Shown here: one piece after another, positions 8,684 through 16,763 of the stretch
Layout of the letters: each line of letters starts with the position of its first letter
Position numbering within the stretch: position 1 is the stretch's first letter
NCBI GenBank assembly: GCA_021850555.1
Contig: JAJZLX010000255.1
Location: 1 to 24,271 of the forward strand
Direction of reading: 5' to 3'
Origin: Pseudomonadota bacterium
GTDB taxonomy: Bacteria > Pseudomonadota > Gammaproteobacteria > Steroidobacterales > Steroidobacteraceae
Length of the DNA stretch: 24,271 nucleotides
The notes under the pieces: generated by a model
Databases searched by the model: none
Seen by the model: only the letters and a program-made list of their open reading frames with translations
What the model was told of the DNA's origin: nothing
Made by a program: the position numbers and the translations under genes

Positions 8684-8800
8684 AACAGGGTGGGAACGGC
8701 GACAAATAGCGACCCGGTAAATCGCTGCCGTGACAGTAGACTACAAGGCAGAAATAGCCGGAGCAGCCATCTTAGGGCAGCACCGTCCGTAAGCCAATGC

Positions 8801-9382
8801 ATGATCGATAAACGGAAAGTTTCACGCGACGACACACCGATCCCGGCGCTGCGGGACTCGAAATCCCGGCGCGCACCCGCGCCGGCGCCGGCCCCGGCTC
8901 AGCCGAAGGAAGAGCTCGGGGTCCGCACGCTCATCACCCGGGCGAGGGGCGCGGTGCTCTTGAGCCTCGATACCGAGCTCGAGCGCTACGGTGTGACGGG
9001 CGCGCAGTTCGAGGTCCTGAAGAATCTCTTCCGCAACACCATCGAGACCGGCGCGAGCCTCTGCCGGGCGCTGCATTACGACACCGGCTCGATGACCCGC
9101 ATGCTCGATCGGCTGGAGGAGAAGGGACTGGTCCGCCGCGAGCGCGGCGCCCGCGACCGGCGCATCGTGCTGCTGCGCCTGACCGATGCCGGGGAGCGAC
9201 TCCTGCCGCGCATCCGCCCCGCGGCGCGGCGGGCGCTTCGCCGCCACCTCGCCGGCTTCGCGCCCGAGGAGATCGAAAGCCTGAAGGATTATCTTGGGCG
9301 GATCATCGCCAACGGCCGGCGCCAGGACATCCAGGCGCCGGCTGCCAATCCGGGCCGGTCAAGAGGCGGGACTGCGCGCTGA
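8801..9382 (+). CDS. MarR-family transcriptional regulator
   Basis: 193-residue DNA-binding protein from the ATG at 8801. The winged helix-turn-helix is clear: GVTGAQFEVLKNLF, then SLCRALHYDTGSMTRMLDRLEEKGLVRRER (recognition helix about residues 93-108), then the wing GARDRRIVLLRLTDAGERLL with the MarR Asp-Arg pair at 119-120. Long helices at both ends form the dimerisation region. An Ala/Pro-rich tract (residues 25-35) precedes the domain and is extra to the core family. The frame remains open upstream to a TTG at 8678, but that 41-codon stretch has no domain character, so the ATG start is preferred. It is divergent from the RND operon across 126 bases, the usual position of a MarR repressor of efflux genes; the regulatory link is inferred. 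Its end overlaps the convergent trehalase gene by 24 bases. Confidence 0.88.
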   Translation: MIDKRKVSRDDTPIPALRDSKSRRAPAPAPAPAQPKEELGVRTLITRARGAVLLSLDTELERYGVTGAQFEVLKNLFRNTIETGASLCRALHYDTGSMTRMLDRLEEKGLVRRERGARDRRIVLLRLTDAGERLLPRIRPAARRALRRHLAGFAPEEIESLKDYLGRIIANGRRQDIQAPAANPGRSRGGTAR

Positions 9383-11026
9383 GGCGGCCGGCGTGTGTGC
9401 CGGATGTGCGGCAGACGCCCTTGGCGAGGGACTGGAAACGAGATTCGGATAGAGCGTCAGCAGCGCCTCGGTGACGCCGTTGGTCCAGCCGAAGCCGTCC
9501 TGCAGCGGATATTCCCCGCCACCGCCGGGCAGCTCCTGCTCGACGTTGTATTTTTCCACCAGCTTGCCGGTGTTGTCGTAGACGCGCCGCACCGTGGCGA
9601 TCCAGCGGCGTGCGATGCTGAAAGCGAGTCGGTCGTGGCCGTAGCGGCGCAATCCGCGGATGGCGATCCACTGAAGAGGCGCCCACCCGTTCGGCGCATC
9701 CCACTGCTGGCCGGTCACGATGGTCGTGGTGACCAGGCCGCCGCGCTGCAACAGGCGTGCGCGGGTGACGGCGGCCACGGCGCCCGCCTGTCGGTGATCC
9801 GCAAGACCCACGAACAGCGGATAGAGCGTGGCGGCCGTGAGTTCGCCGGTGCGTTTGCCGGTGTGCCAGTCGTAATCGGAGAAGTAGCCGAGGCGCCGAT
9901 CCCATAGGTAGCGGTCAATGGCCCGCCTGCGCCGCCGGGCCCGCGCAAGGAACCTGCGTGCACAGGCGGGCTCATGCCGCTCCTCGCAGCCGTGCGCGAT
10001 CGCCTCCTCCAGGCCGTAGAGCAGGCTGTTGAGATCCACCGGCACGATGTCGGTCGTGCGGATGGTCGTCAGGTGATGCTCGTCCCCGAGCCAGCGCGAG
10101 CTGAAGTCCCAGCCGCTTTCCGCCGCCGCGCGCAGATCGCGATAGACTCGCGCCGGCGGCCGGCCGGAGGCGCGCGCGGTGAGCACATCGTCCCTGTAGG
10201 ACTCATCTCGCGGCGTATCGGCGTCGGCCCAATAGCGGTTGAGCAGGGCGCCGTCGGGCATGGCAACGACATTGCGGCGAGCCTGTCCCGGGTGCAATCC
10301 GGCCGCCCCCTTCATCCAATAGCTGTACTCACGCTTCAATTCCGGCAGGTGGTCGGCCCAGGCGTGCGCCGGATCGCGCGCATCGAGCAGACCGACCATC
10401 AGGTAGTAGACCGGCGGTTGGGAGCGCGACAGGTAGTAGGTGCGGTTGCCGTTGGGGATGTGGCCGTACGTGCGGATCAGATAGGAGAAGTCATCGACCA
10501 TGTCGCGCGCGCTGGCCATGCGCCCGTCCGGGATCAGCCCCAGCATGGTGAAATAGGAGTCCCAGTAATAGAACTCCTGAAAGCGCCCGCCCGGGATGAT
10601 GTAGGGCTTGGGCACGTAGAGGAGCGACGAGTACGGCGGCGGTACCGTCGCCGGCCGGGTGAGCAGCGGCCACAGCAGCGCGATATGCGCCCGCAATGTC
10701 GGGGCCGGCGGAACGTGCGTGTGATCCGGCGGAGGCAGGGTGAAGTTGCGCTGGACGAAGCGCAACAGCGCGGCGCGGGTGCGGGGATCCTCCTTGCGGT
10801 AGCGGCGCAGGATGATCTGGGGAGCGGCCTTGGGTACCGCGTCGACGAAGGTCATGCCGTCGGGGAAAATCGCATCCATCTGGACGCGGGTGAACAAGGG
10901 GCCGAACAGCCGGGCCGGTGTTGGGTAGAGCCGCTGCGCCCTGTCGGCATGGGCCAGAGGGGCGGCGAGCAGACCGATCAGCGCCGCAAGGCGCCAAAGT
11001 GAGGGGTGGGGAGTCCTGAATGGCAT
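9359..11026 (-). CDS. treA: Periplasmic trehalase (GH37)
   Basis: Hydrolyses alpha,alpha-trehalose to two glucose molecules in the periplasm. Counting from the ATG at 11026 (555 residues), residues 1-27 are a signal peptide (hydrophobic LAALIGLLAAPL, ending AHA). Both GH37 signatures are present: PGGRFQEFYYWDSY at 145-158 and QWDAPNGWAPLQW at 441-453. The expected catalytic acid in ESGWDFSSRW is Asp307, and the catalytic base in GGGGEYPLQDGFGWTNG is Glu505, matching E. coli TreA Asp312 and Glu496. The frame extends 21 codons further upstream, but that part is Arg-rich and would bury the signal peptide. The C-terminal tail (from about 530) is Ala/Ser/Pro-rich and low complexity. Divergent from the secreted glycosidase gene and preceded by the shared operator pair at 11249-11281, about 220 bases upstream. 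Confidence 0.95.
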   Translation of the reverse strand: MPFRTPHPSLWRLAALIGLLAAPLAHADRAQRLYPTPARLFGPLFTRVQMDAIFPDGMTFVDAVPKAAPQIILRRYRKEDPRTRAALLRFVQRNFTLPPPDHTHVPPAPTLRAHIALLWPLLTRPATVPPPYSSLLYVPKPYIIPGGRFQEFYYWDSYFTMLGLIPDGRMASARDMVDDFSYLIRTYGHIPNGNRTYYLSRSQPPVYYLMVGLLDARDPAHAWADHLPELKREYSYWMKGAAGLHPGQARRNVVAMPDGALLNRYWADADTPRDESYRDDVLTARASGRPPARVYRDLRAAAESGWDFSSRWLGDEHHLTTIRTTDIVPVDLNSLLYGLEEAIAHGCEERHEPACARRFLARARRRRRAIDRYLWDRRLGYFSDYDWHTGKRTGELTAATLYPLFVGLADHRQAGAVAAVTRARLLQRGGLVTTTIVTGQQWDAPNGWAPLQWIAIRGLRRYGHDRLAFSIARRWIATVRRVYDNTGKLVEKYNVEQELPGGGGEYPLQDGFGWTNGVTEALLTLYPNLVSSPSPRASAAHPAHTPAASARSPAS

Positions 11027-11248
11027 GGTTTTGGGTCCCGGTTGGCTCGCGAGAGCGGCTCTTCTTGGGCGAAGGATGAGCGGGCGCATCAGGTGGCAAA
11101 AGAATCAATTGGTTAGAGGATCGTCCAGTTCCAGCGGTGGTCCAAAGGCCACCGGCTTGATCATTTCCCCCTCATGCCTATTGGGCGGCCGGCCGAAGTC
11201 TCACACCTTGCTCTCTTCGCCCGAGGGTTCGACAGTTGCCAGTCTCGA
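11027..11248 (-). other. Trehalase 5' leader, no gene seen
   Basis: About 220 bases between the trehalase ATG and the operator. Apart from the 21-codon in-frame extension there is no credible coding frame. If transcription starts near the operator, this is an unusually long untranslated leader, like the one before the TonB receptor. Confidence 0.4.
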
Positions 11249-11281
11249 ATGACATCGATACCATCATGATATCGATGTCAT
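11249..11281. promoter_or_regulatory. Paired operator between trehalase and glycosidase
   Basis: A 33-bp inverted repeat with arms ATGACATCGATA (11249-11260) and TATCGATGTCAT (11270-11281); only one base pair besides the centre fails to match. It can be read as two 14-mers of the form TGAYATCGATRTCA, at 11250-11263 (one deviation, TGACATCGATACCA) and 11267-11280, separated by 3 bases. Each 14-mer is itself a near-palindrome around a central CG, the shape usual for LacI-family operators. The same pair recurs at 17054-17085. The right edge lies 52 bases before the glycosidase ATG, so it is placed to control both divergent genes. Confidence 0.8.
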
Positions 11282-11290
11282 GTGAAGCTG

Positions 11291-11297
11291 GCAATAC
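11291..11297 (-). promoter_or_regulatory. Possible -10 element for trehalase (GTATTGC)
   Basis: Read on the - strand, GTATTGC sits 9 bases before the operator arm. The identical heptamer is found at the same distance before the TonB-receptor operator. The context GGTATT could be a -10 hexamer, but no TTGACA-like -35 is seen here, so activator dependence or a different role is possible. Confidence 0.35.
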
Positions 11298-11333
11298 CAC
11301 CCAACAGCCCCCGGGACCCATAGCGTTACACCC

Positions 11334-13397
11334 ATGATGATTCCTATTGACTCCCGAAAGCTGCGCACCGTGCTTGCGATCCTGGGCTGCGGCGTGCTCG
11401 GTCTCGCTGCGGCAGCGCCCGCGCCTCTGGTTTTCACCGTTCACCAGGGGCGCTTCTTGAACGCATTTCTGCGCCAGGGACCGGTGGCCGGCGACCTGGT
11501 GCTGCGTTCCGGGCCGGATCCGCGCATCGTCGTCGCCTTTCCCGCCGGCGACAGCGGGGTCGGCGTGTGGTTCGCTCCGACCCAGCATTGGGCGAGCTGG
11601 CACCTCCTCGGTCACCCCCGGCCGGTCCATGCGCATGACCGGCGCGGCCGTCCGCTCTATGGCCTCTCGGCCGTGCTTCAGTTGACGGGTGATCGGGCGG
11701 TGCAGGTGCACCGGGCGGTCCTTTCGAGCATCCGCGTTCTGCGCGACTTCAATTCGCGCGGCACACTGCCGCCGAGCATCGTGACGGCGCCCCGCGTGCA
11801 CGGTCAGTTTCTCACCTGGGCGCGCCAGCGTCTCGATGGCGCCGTGAGCTACCGGCTCTCGCTGCAGGTGTTGCAAGGTCATCTGCGGGGCACGCGCATC
11901 CTCGCCGACCGCCGCGGCGTGATCCGCCTGCGCGTCACGGGCCTGACGGGAGAGCGACCCTTGACCCCGCTCTCGGGGCGGCAGCTGTTGCGCCACCCGC
12001 ACCGGGGCAGCGCCGCGGCGCGCGATACCCTGACATTCCTCGCCTATCGCCAGAAGCTGCTGGCCGGCTCCTGGCGCTTCGATACGTACTTCGGCCGCGA
12101 TACGTTGATGAGCGTGCGTCTTTTGATGCCCGCGCTCACCGCCCGGGCGATCGACGATGCGCTCGACTCGGTGTTGGCAAGACTGTCGCCGCACGGACAG
12201 GTGGCGCACGAGGAACTCATCGGCGAGGAGGCCGTGCTCGAGAACCTCAAGCACGGCGTGCGCTCGGCGCGACCGAGCTACACCTATCTGATGATCGACG
12301 AGAACTACATGCTCGCCCCCGATGCGGCCGCCTGGCTGCTCAGTCCGCGGGGCAGGGCGCGGGCGGCGGCGTACCTGGCGGCCCCGGTGGGCGGGCCTCT
12401 GCACCGGCGCATCTCCCGGGGCGCCGCGCTGGTGAAGAACCTGCAGTTCGTGCTCGAGAGCGCCTCGGCCTTCGCGCGCCGGCCCGAGGTGGCGCACCTG
12501 ATCGGTCTGAAGCCCGGGATGTCGGCCGGGGACTGGCGGGACAGCAACACCGGTCTCGGCGGCGGCCATTATCCCTACGATGTCAACGCGGCGCTGGTGC
12601 CGGCGGCGCTCGAAGCCACGGCCCGCCTCGCGGCGAGCGGCCTGCTCACGCCCTACTTGAGCTCATCCGAGCGCGCGCTGTTTGCGCGCGCGGCGCACAT
12701 GGCGGCGGTGTGGCGCGAGAATGCGCCTCGGCTCTTCGACGTGACAGTGGGCCACACGCAGGCGGTACGGGATATCAAGACCTACGCCGCCTCGCAGGGA
12801 ATCCTGACGGGGCCGGCTCTCAGCGCCCTGGGGCCGGGCAAGGTCCACTTTCATGCGCTCGCCCTGACCCGATCGGGCAGGCCGATCCCGGTCATGCAGT
12901 CGGACGAGGGCTACCGGATGCTGTTCGGGCACCCCGACCCGCGCAGCCTCGAACGCATCGCCGAGCTGATCCGCCCCTTCCCGGCGGGCCTGCTGACGGG
13001 CGCCGGCATGCTGGTCGCAAATCCCGTGTTCTGCGGGCCGAAGCTGCAGGCGATGTTCACCCGGCACGCCTACCAGGGCACGGTCGTGTGGTCGTGGCAG
13101 CAGGCCTTGTTTGCCGCGGGCCTGGCACGGCAGCTCGAAAGACGCAAGCTGCCGCCGGCCGTGCGCGCGCACCTGCGCCAGGCGCAGCGCCGGCTGTGGA
13201 AGGTGATCGAGGCCACGCGCTCGCTGCAGAACACGGAGCTTTGGTCCTGGAGGTACTCCGCCGGGCACTATCATGTGAGACCGTTCGGGTCCTCCAGCTC
13301 CGATGCGACCGAGGCCGATGCCGCGCAGCTGTGGAGCACGGTGTATCTGGCGGTCCGGCCGCCGCCGGGATTGGTGCGCACAGCCGCGGCGCGGTGA
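11334..13397 (+). CDS. Secreted (alpha/alpha)6-barrel glycosidase-like protein, debranching-enzyme-like
   Basis: 687 residues with a signal peptide (about 1-27: basic start, VLAILGCGVLGLAAAA). I cannot place it in a named GH family. A six-hairpin glycosidase core is suggested by WRFDTYFGRDTLMSVRLLMPAL (residues 247-268), which resembles the FGRDxLI segment of amylo-alpha-1,6-glucosidases. HEE at 292-294, MIDENYMLAPD at 320-330, GDWRDSNTG at 399-407, YPYDVNAALVPAALEA at 413-428, SDEGY at 523-527 and YQGTVVWSWQQALFAAGL at 580-597 follow. Candidate acids are Glu293/294, Asp400 or Asp403 and Glu525. The N-terminal 230 residues look like a beta-rich domain. It is divergent from trehalase under the same operator and once preceded a GH65 gene with a GTGA overlap, so a role on trehalose or alpha-glucosides is inferred. 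There is no ribosome site before the ATG-ATG pair at 11334/11337. Confidence 0.7.
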   Translation: MMIPIDSRKLRTVLAILGCGVLGLAAAAPAPLVFTVHQGRFLNAFLRQGPVAGDLVLRSGPDPRIVVAFPAGDSGVGVWFAPTQHWASWHLLGHPRPVHAHDRRGRPLYGLSAVLQLTGDRAVQVHRAVLSSIRVLRDFNSRGTLPPSIVTAPRVHGQFLTWARQRLDGAVSYRLSLQVLQGHLRGTRILADRRGVIRLRVTGLTGERPLTPLSGRQLLRHPHRGSAAARDTLTFLAYRQKLLAGSWRFDTYFGRDTLMSVRLLMPALTARAIDDALDSVLARLSPHGQVAHEELIGEEAVLENLKHGVRSARPSYTYLMIDENYMLAPDAAAWLLSPRGRARAAAYLAAPVGGPLHRRISRGAALVKNLQFVLESASAFARRPEVAHLIGLKPGMSAGDWRDSNTGLGGGHYPYDVNAALVPAALEATARLAASGLLTPYLSSSERALFARAAHMAAVWRENAPRLFDVTVGHTQAVRDIKTYAASQGILTGPALSALGPGKVHFHALALTRSGRPIPVMQSDEGYRMLFGHPDPRSLERIAELIRPFPAGLLTGAGMLVANPVFCGPKLQAMFTRHAYQGTVVWSWQQALFAAGLARQLERRKLPPAVRAHLRQAQRRLWKVIEATRSLQNTELWSWRYSAGHYHVRPFGSSSSDATEADAAQLWSTVYLAVRPPPGLVRTAAAR

Positions 13398-14081
13398 GAC
13401 GCCGCGTCGTCGCACTGCGTCGCATTCCGCATGTTGCCTGCGCGATCGCTCTTGCCACGCTGCTCCCGACCGGGGCGCGAGCAGCCGATTGCGGCTTTCG
13501 TCTGAGCACCGGACTGCGAGGGCTGAAGGCCTGCGTCCCGGGCTTTCTCGGCAACGGATACATCGGAACGCGGACCGGGCCACGGGGAACGGATGCGACC
13601 CAAACCTTCCTGGTCGGGTTCATGGACTACAGTCCCGGGGACATCTCGCGTCCCGCGCTCGCGCCGGGACGGCACAAAAACTGACGTCTGCCCGGGTCGG
13701 CGCTGGCTCGCCAGTCTCGCGCCTCACCGCGGAGCACTTCAAGGACTACCGGCCAACCCTCGACCTGCGCGGGGCGGATGCTGACGACACGGTATCGGCA
13801 CTTCAGCCAGGGACCGCAAAAGACGACCCGGGCCAATTTCGCTGATCAGCGAGGCTTCCCCGCACCTGGTGGCCCGCCGCCTTGTGATCGCCCCGCATGA
13901 CGATGGGGCGGCGCGGCTGTCGGTTCCGCTCGCGTGGTGGACGCGTCGCATACCGCGTCTCGGTACTGAAAGCTCCCCGAGGCCGGAATCCCTTCTCGGC
14001 GTGCAGTGGGTGTCGCATAAGGCGCGCAAGATCTTTCCCCAAGGCAGCTGCGGGTCTGTGCGAGCGCGGCCGCCTGCATAG
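13394..14081 (+). pseudogene. Decayed secreted GH65 glycoside hydrolase/phosphorylase, N-terminal part only
   Basis: A GTG start overlapping the TGA of the previous gene begins a signal peptide (ends ARA before ADC), then GFLGNGYIGTRTGPRG and FMDYSPGDISRP, recognisable as the GH65 N-terminal domain (acid trehalase / kojibiose-maltose phosphorylase family). The frame stops at 13682-13684, but family-like sequence continues in other frames. TDVCPGRRWLASL is followed by RLTAEHFKDYRPTLDLRG (near 13720-13772), GRMLTTRYRHFSQG (from 13772) and SLISEASPHLVARRLVIAP (from 13839), up to a TAG at 14079-14081. The frame moves by +1 each time, so at least four indels are needed. Only about 200 of the usual 700-plus residues remain and the catalytic barrel is absent, so the gene is dead. 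It was probably the second gene of an operon with the glycosidase. Confidence 0.8.
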
Positions 14082-14105
14082 TGAGTGCGAGCGGCGAGGC
14101 TCCCT

Positions 14106-14135
14106 CGCCGTGGCGGCCGGATGGCCGCCACGGCG
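14106..14135. repeat. Perfect 13-bp stem-loop
   Basis: CGCCGTGGCGGCC (14106-14118), loop GGAT, GGCCGCCACGGCG (14123-14135). No T-run follows on either strand, so it is not a standard intrinsic terminator. It sits between the pseudogene end and the TonB-receptor 3' end. Confidence 0.75.
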
Positions 14136-14142
14136 CCGCCGC

Positions 14143-14181
14143 GAATCCCACGCGCGCCGGGGGGAAGGCGCGCGGGGATTC
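14143..14181. terminator. Strong bulged stem-loop after TonB receptor
   Basis: GAATCCC/GGGATTC (14143-14149, 14175-14181) stacked on CGCGCGCC/GGCGCGCG (14151-14158, 14167-14174), with one bulged A and an 8-base loop, giving 15 pairs. It begins 14 bases past the receptor stop codon on the - strand. There is no U-tract, so it may act as a message-stabilising 3' hairpin or a weak bidirectional terminator rather than a canonical one. Confidence 0.5.
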
Positions 14182-14195
14182 ACCCCGGGGCGGTC

Positions 14196-16763
14196 TCAGA
14201 ACAGATACTTCAATTGCGCCTGTATCTCGCGTCCGAAGATGGGCCGGGCCATCTCGAAGCCGTTGCTGATCCCGGAGGTCAGGATGCGCGCGTTGCCTTC
14301 CGTGAGTCCGATCGTGTTGGTGAGATTCGAGCCCTGCACGCGCACCTCGAAATGCGTGCCGATGTCACCAACGATGCCAGCATCCACCGTGTTATACGCC
14401 GGCAGGATCTGCTGGTTGCCCGGGTTCGAGTAGCGCTGGTCGACATGCGAGAAGGTGGTGAAAAGAGTGACCGCACCCCAGCTCATCGGCACCGTGTACT
14501 GCGGCGTGAAGCGGAACTGCAGCCGCGGCTGGCGCTGCAGGAAGCTGCCATTGTTGTTGAATCCTGGCGCGCACGCCCCGTTGGCCGCGAACTCGGTGCA
14601 GAAGTGCGTGTACTTGGAGTCCTGCCAGTCGCCGGTCAGCTGCAGCTGCAGGTGGTTGATCGGGCTCCAGTCACCCGAGAACAGCACGCCGTTGGCGTTC
14701 GAGCCGTAGGTGTAGTTCACCTGAGTGCCGTTGAACAGGATCGCCCCGAACGGAACGCCGAAGAACTGGCGGTGGAAGAACGTCAGGGACGTGAAGAACG
14801 TGTTTCCGGCCATCTTGAATCCCATTTCGTAGTTCTTCACCTGCTGGGCATCGGGTGTACCGCTGCGCAGATCGTCGAAGCTCGGGAAGTGGTAGCCGGA
14901 GTTGATGCGAACGTACGCGCTCATGTGGTCGTTGAAATCGTAGTTCGCGCCCACGCTCCACGCGCCCAGCGTATGGTCATAGTTTGATGGAGTCCACTGG
15001 CCGGTCACCACGCTGACGTTGTTGTTGTAGAACGTCAGCCAATTTCCGTCGAGATTCTGGTTCTGCGTGTTCTCGATGGTGCCGCTGATGTTGTCGTTCT
15101 CCACGCGGAACTCGGCGTCGAGCAGCCAGGGGCCGGTGCGCCACTGATCCGAGAGGTACTCGGCGATGTTGCGGCCGCTGTAGTGATCCTGCAGGCTGTA
15201 GAAAGAGCCGCCCAGGATGCCGTTCTGGGTCACGTAGCCGGTGCAGGAGCCGCCGGGGGTCGAGGCGGTCGGGCAGCCCGCGGCGGTCGAGAGCGTCACG
15301 TTCACGAGGGGAGCGTTCGGCTCGGCGAGCATCAGCTCGTTGTTGCCCAGATACCAGGTGTCGTTCGCGGTGTAGCTGGCGAAGTAGGTGCCGAACGTGA
15401 ACGTGTTGCCGGTGAACAGCTGGCGGCTCAAGCGGATTTCGTTGGTGAACGACTGGATCCTGTTGTCGACGATCCAGAAGCCGAGAGAGGCGACCTGTGT
15501 GTTTGGATTGACAGTGCCGCCGCCGACGACGGTCGCCGTCCCGGTGACGAACGGACTGCCGCCGGTGGCGGTCATGATGTTGCTGGTGCCGTTTGCGGCC
15601 GAGATCTGGCTGGAGATGAAGCTCGAGAGCGTCTCGGGCGAGAGATTGTTGAACAGGGCGTTGGTCGGCATGTAGCCGCCGGTGTAGCCCATGTTGTCAC
15701 TGAGCGCCCACCGGCCGACGTGCAGGTTCAGGTCGGCGCCGAACATGTGGACATGGGAGCCGCGGCCGTTGGCGAGGTCGGCGCTGATGGTGCCGGGGGT
15801 GCAGCCGTTCGCCGGCTGACCGGGTTGGACGCAGGGGAATTCCTGGACCGTGATCGCGCGATTGGCGTTGCCCGCGAACGTGCCGGTGTTCGGGTTGAAG
15901 CCCGGGAAGGCCGATACGCGCTGGCCATTCGGACTGACCGAGACCGGGATATCGGTGATGAACAGGTTCTTGTCACTGAGCTCCCGGCCCCAGAGCAGCA
16001 GGTTGCCGCCATGCCAGGTGTGGTACAGGGTGGCGGTGAACTGCCCGCCGGAATTGGCGGGGAACTGGGAGTTGCGGATGCCGTCGGACTCGCGGTAGAA
16101 GCCGCCGACGCTGAAATACCAGTGATGGGACAGCGGTCCGCCGTAGAAGCCGTCCAGGCGGTACAGGCCGTCGGTGCCGAGCGTCAGGCCGAGCTCGCCA
16201 TGCGGGGTCGGGGTGCCGTGACGCAGAATGTAGTTGACGGTGGCGCCGATCTGGCCGTTGGAGTACACGACCGAGGGGCCGCCCTGCACGACCTGCACGC
16301 GTTGCACGGTGTCGTCGAGGCGGATGAGCGAAGAGTTGTCCATGAAGGAGATCGTCGGGGCCGGGTAGACCGGTGTGCCGTTGATCTGCATCGTGACGTA
16401 GGGCGCATCACCGCCGCCCGGAAAGCCGGCGATCTCGATGTTCGGCCCGGTATCACCGCCGCTCGCCTCCGGCCACAGGCCCGGCACGATCTTCAACAGG
16501 TCGGCGGCGCTGGAGGCCATGGCATTGTGGATCTGGGTCAGGTTGGCCGTGGTCACCGAGAAGCTGGCGTTGAGCAGCTTCACGCCGCTCGCCATGGGCG
16601 TGGCGGTCACGATGACCGTCTGCAGCGAGGGCAGAACGGGCGCGCCGGCCTCGGACGTTCCCTGGGGGCTTGCGGCCGCCGGATCGGCCGTCTTGGCGTG
16701 GACGCTGCCTGCCGCGAGCGTCAGTAGACCAGCGACGTAGGCCGTCAACGGATGACATTTCAT
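14196..16763 (-). CDS. TonB-dependent outer-membrane receptor
   Basis: 855 residues from the ATG at 16763, chosen because AGAGG lies 8 bases upstream and a signal peptide follows directly (residues 1-23, ending VHA before KT). The plug domain starts after the TVIVTATPM segment at about 49-57. It contains ADLLKIVPGLWPEASGG, then INGTPVYPAPTISF (128-140) and VQRVQVVQGGPSVVYSNGQIGATVNYI (152-179), all standard plug motifs. The rest is an Asn/Gly/aromatic-rich 22-strand barrel that ends in the terminal Phe of outer-membrane proteins (LKYLF). Such receptors import large or scarce solutes with TonB/ExbBD energy. The shared operator with trehalase suggests an oligosaccharide such as trehalose or a related glucoside, not iron; this is inference. 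A longer in-frame reading to 16904 adds 47 residues without signal-peptide character. Confidence 0.93.
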   Translation of the reverse strand: MKCHPLTAYVAGLLTLAAGSVHAKTADPAAASPQGTSEAGAPVLPSLQTVIVTATPMASGVKLLNASFSVTTANLTQIHNAMASSAADLLKIVPGLWPEASGGDTGPNIEIAGFPGGGDAPYVTMQINGTPVYPAPTISFMDNSSLIRLDDTVQRVQVVQGGPSVVYSNGQIGATVNYILRHGTPTPHGELGLTLGTDGLYRLDGFYGGPLSHHWYFSVGGFYRESDGIRNSQFPANSGGQFTATLYHTWHGGNLLLWGRELSDKNLFITDIPVSVSPNGQRVSAFPGFNPNTGTFAGNANRAITVQEFPCVQPGQPANGCTPGTISADLANGRGSHVHMFGADLNLHVGRWALSDNMGYTGGYMPTNALFNNLSPETLSSFISSQISAANGTSNIMTATGGSPFVTGTATVVGGGTVNPNTQVASLGFWIVDNRIQSFTNEIRLSRQLFTGNTFTFGTYFASYTANDTWYLGNNELMLAEPNAPLVNVTLSTAAGCPTASTPGGSCTGYVTQNGILGGSFYSLQDHYSGRNIAEYLSDQWRTGPWLLDAEFRVENDNISGTIENTQNQNLDGNWLTFYNNNVSVVTGQWTPSNYDHTLGAWSVGANYDFNDHMSAYVRINSGYHFPSFDDLRSGTPDAQQVKNYEMGFKMAGNTFFTSLTFFHRQFFGVPFGAILFNGTQVNYTYGSNANGVLFSGDWSPINHLQLQLTGDWQDSKYTHFCTEFAANGACAPGFNNNGSFLQRQPRLQFRFTPQYTVPMSWGAVTLFTTFSHVDQRYSNPGNQQILPAYNTVDAGIVGDIGTHFEVRVQGSNLTNTIGLTEGNARILTSGISNGFEMARPIFGREIQAQLKYLF

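Noticed and set aside
8678..8800. TTG-initiated N-terminal extension of the MarR protein
   Set aside because: 41 residues without helix or domain character, initiating within the tandem repeat; the ATG at 8801 gives a normal-sized MarR protein.
11178..12569. 463-codon frame on the - strand opposite the secreted glycosidase, crossing the operator
   Set aside because: No motif, and it would run through a regulatory region and antisense to a signal-peptide gene.
15183..16727. 514-codon open frame on the + strand opposite the TonB receptor
   Set aside because: Low-complexity Val/Gly/Arg/Asp composition and no family motif; a shadow of the receptor gene.
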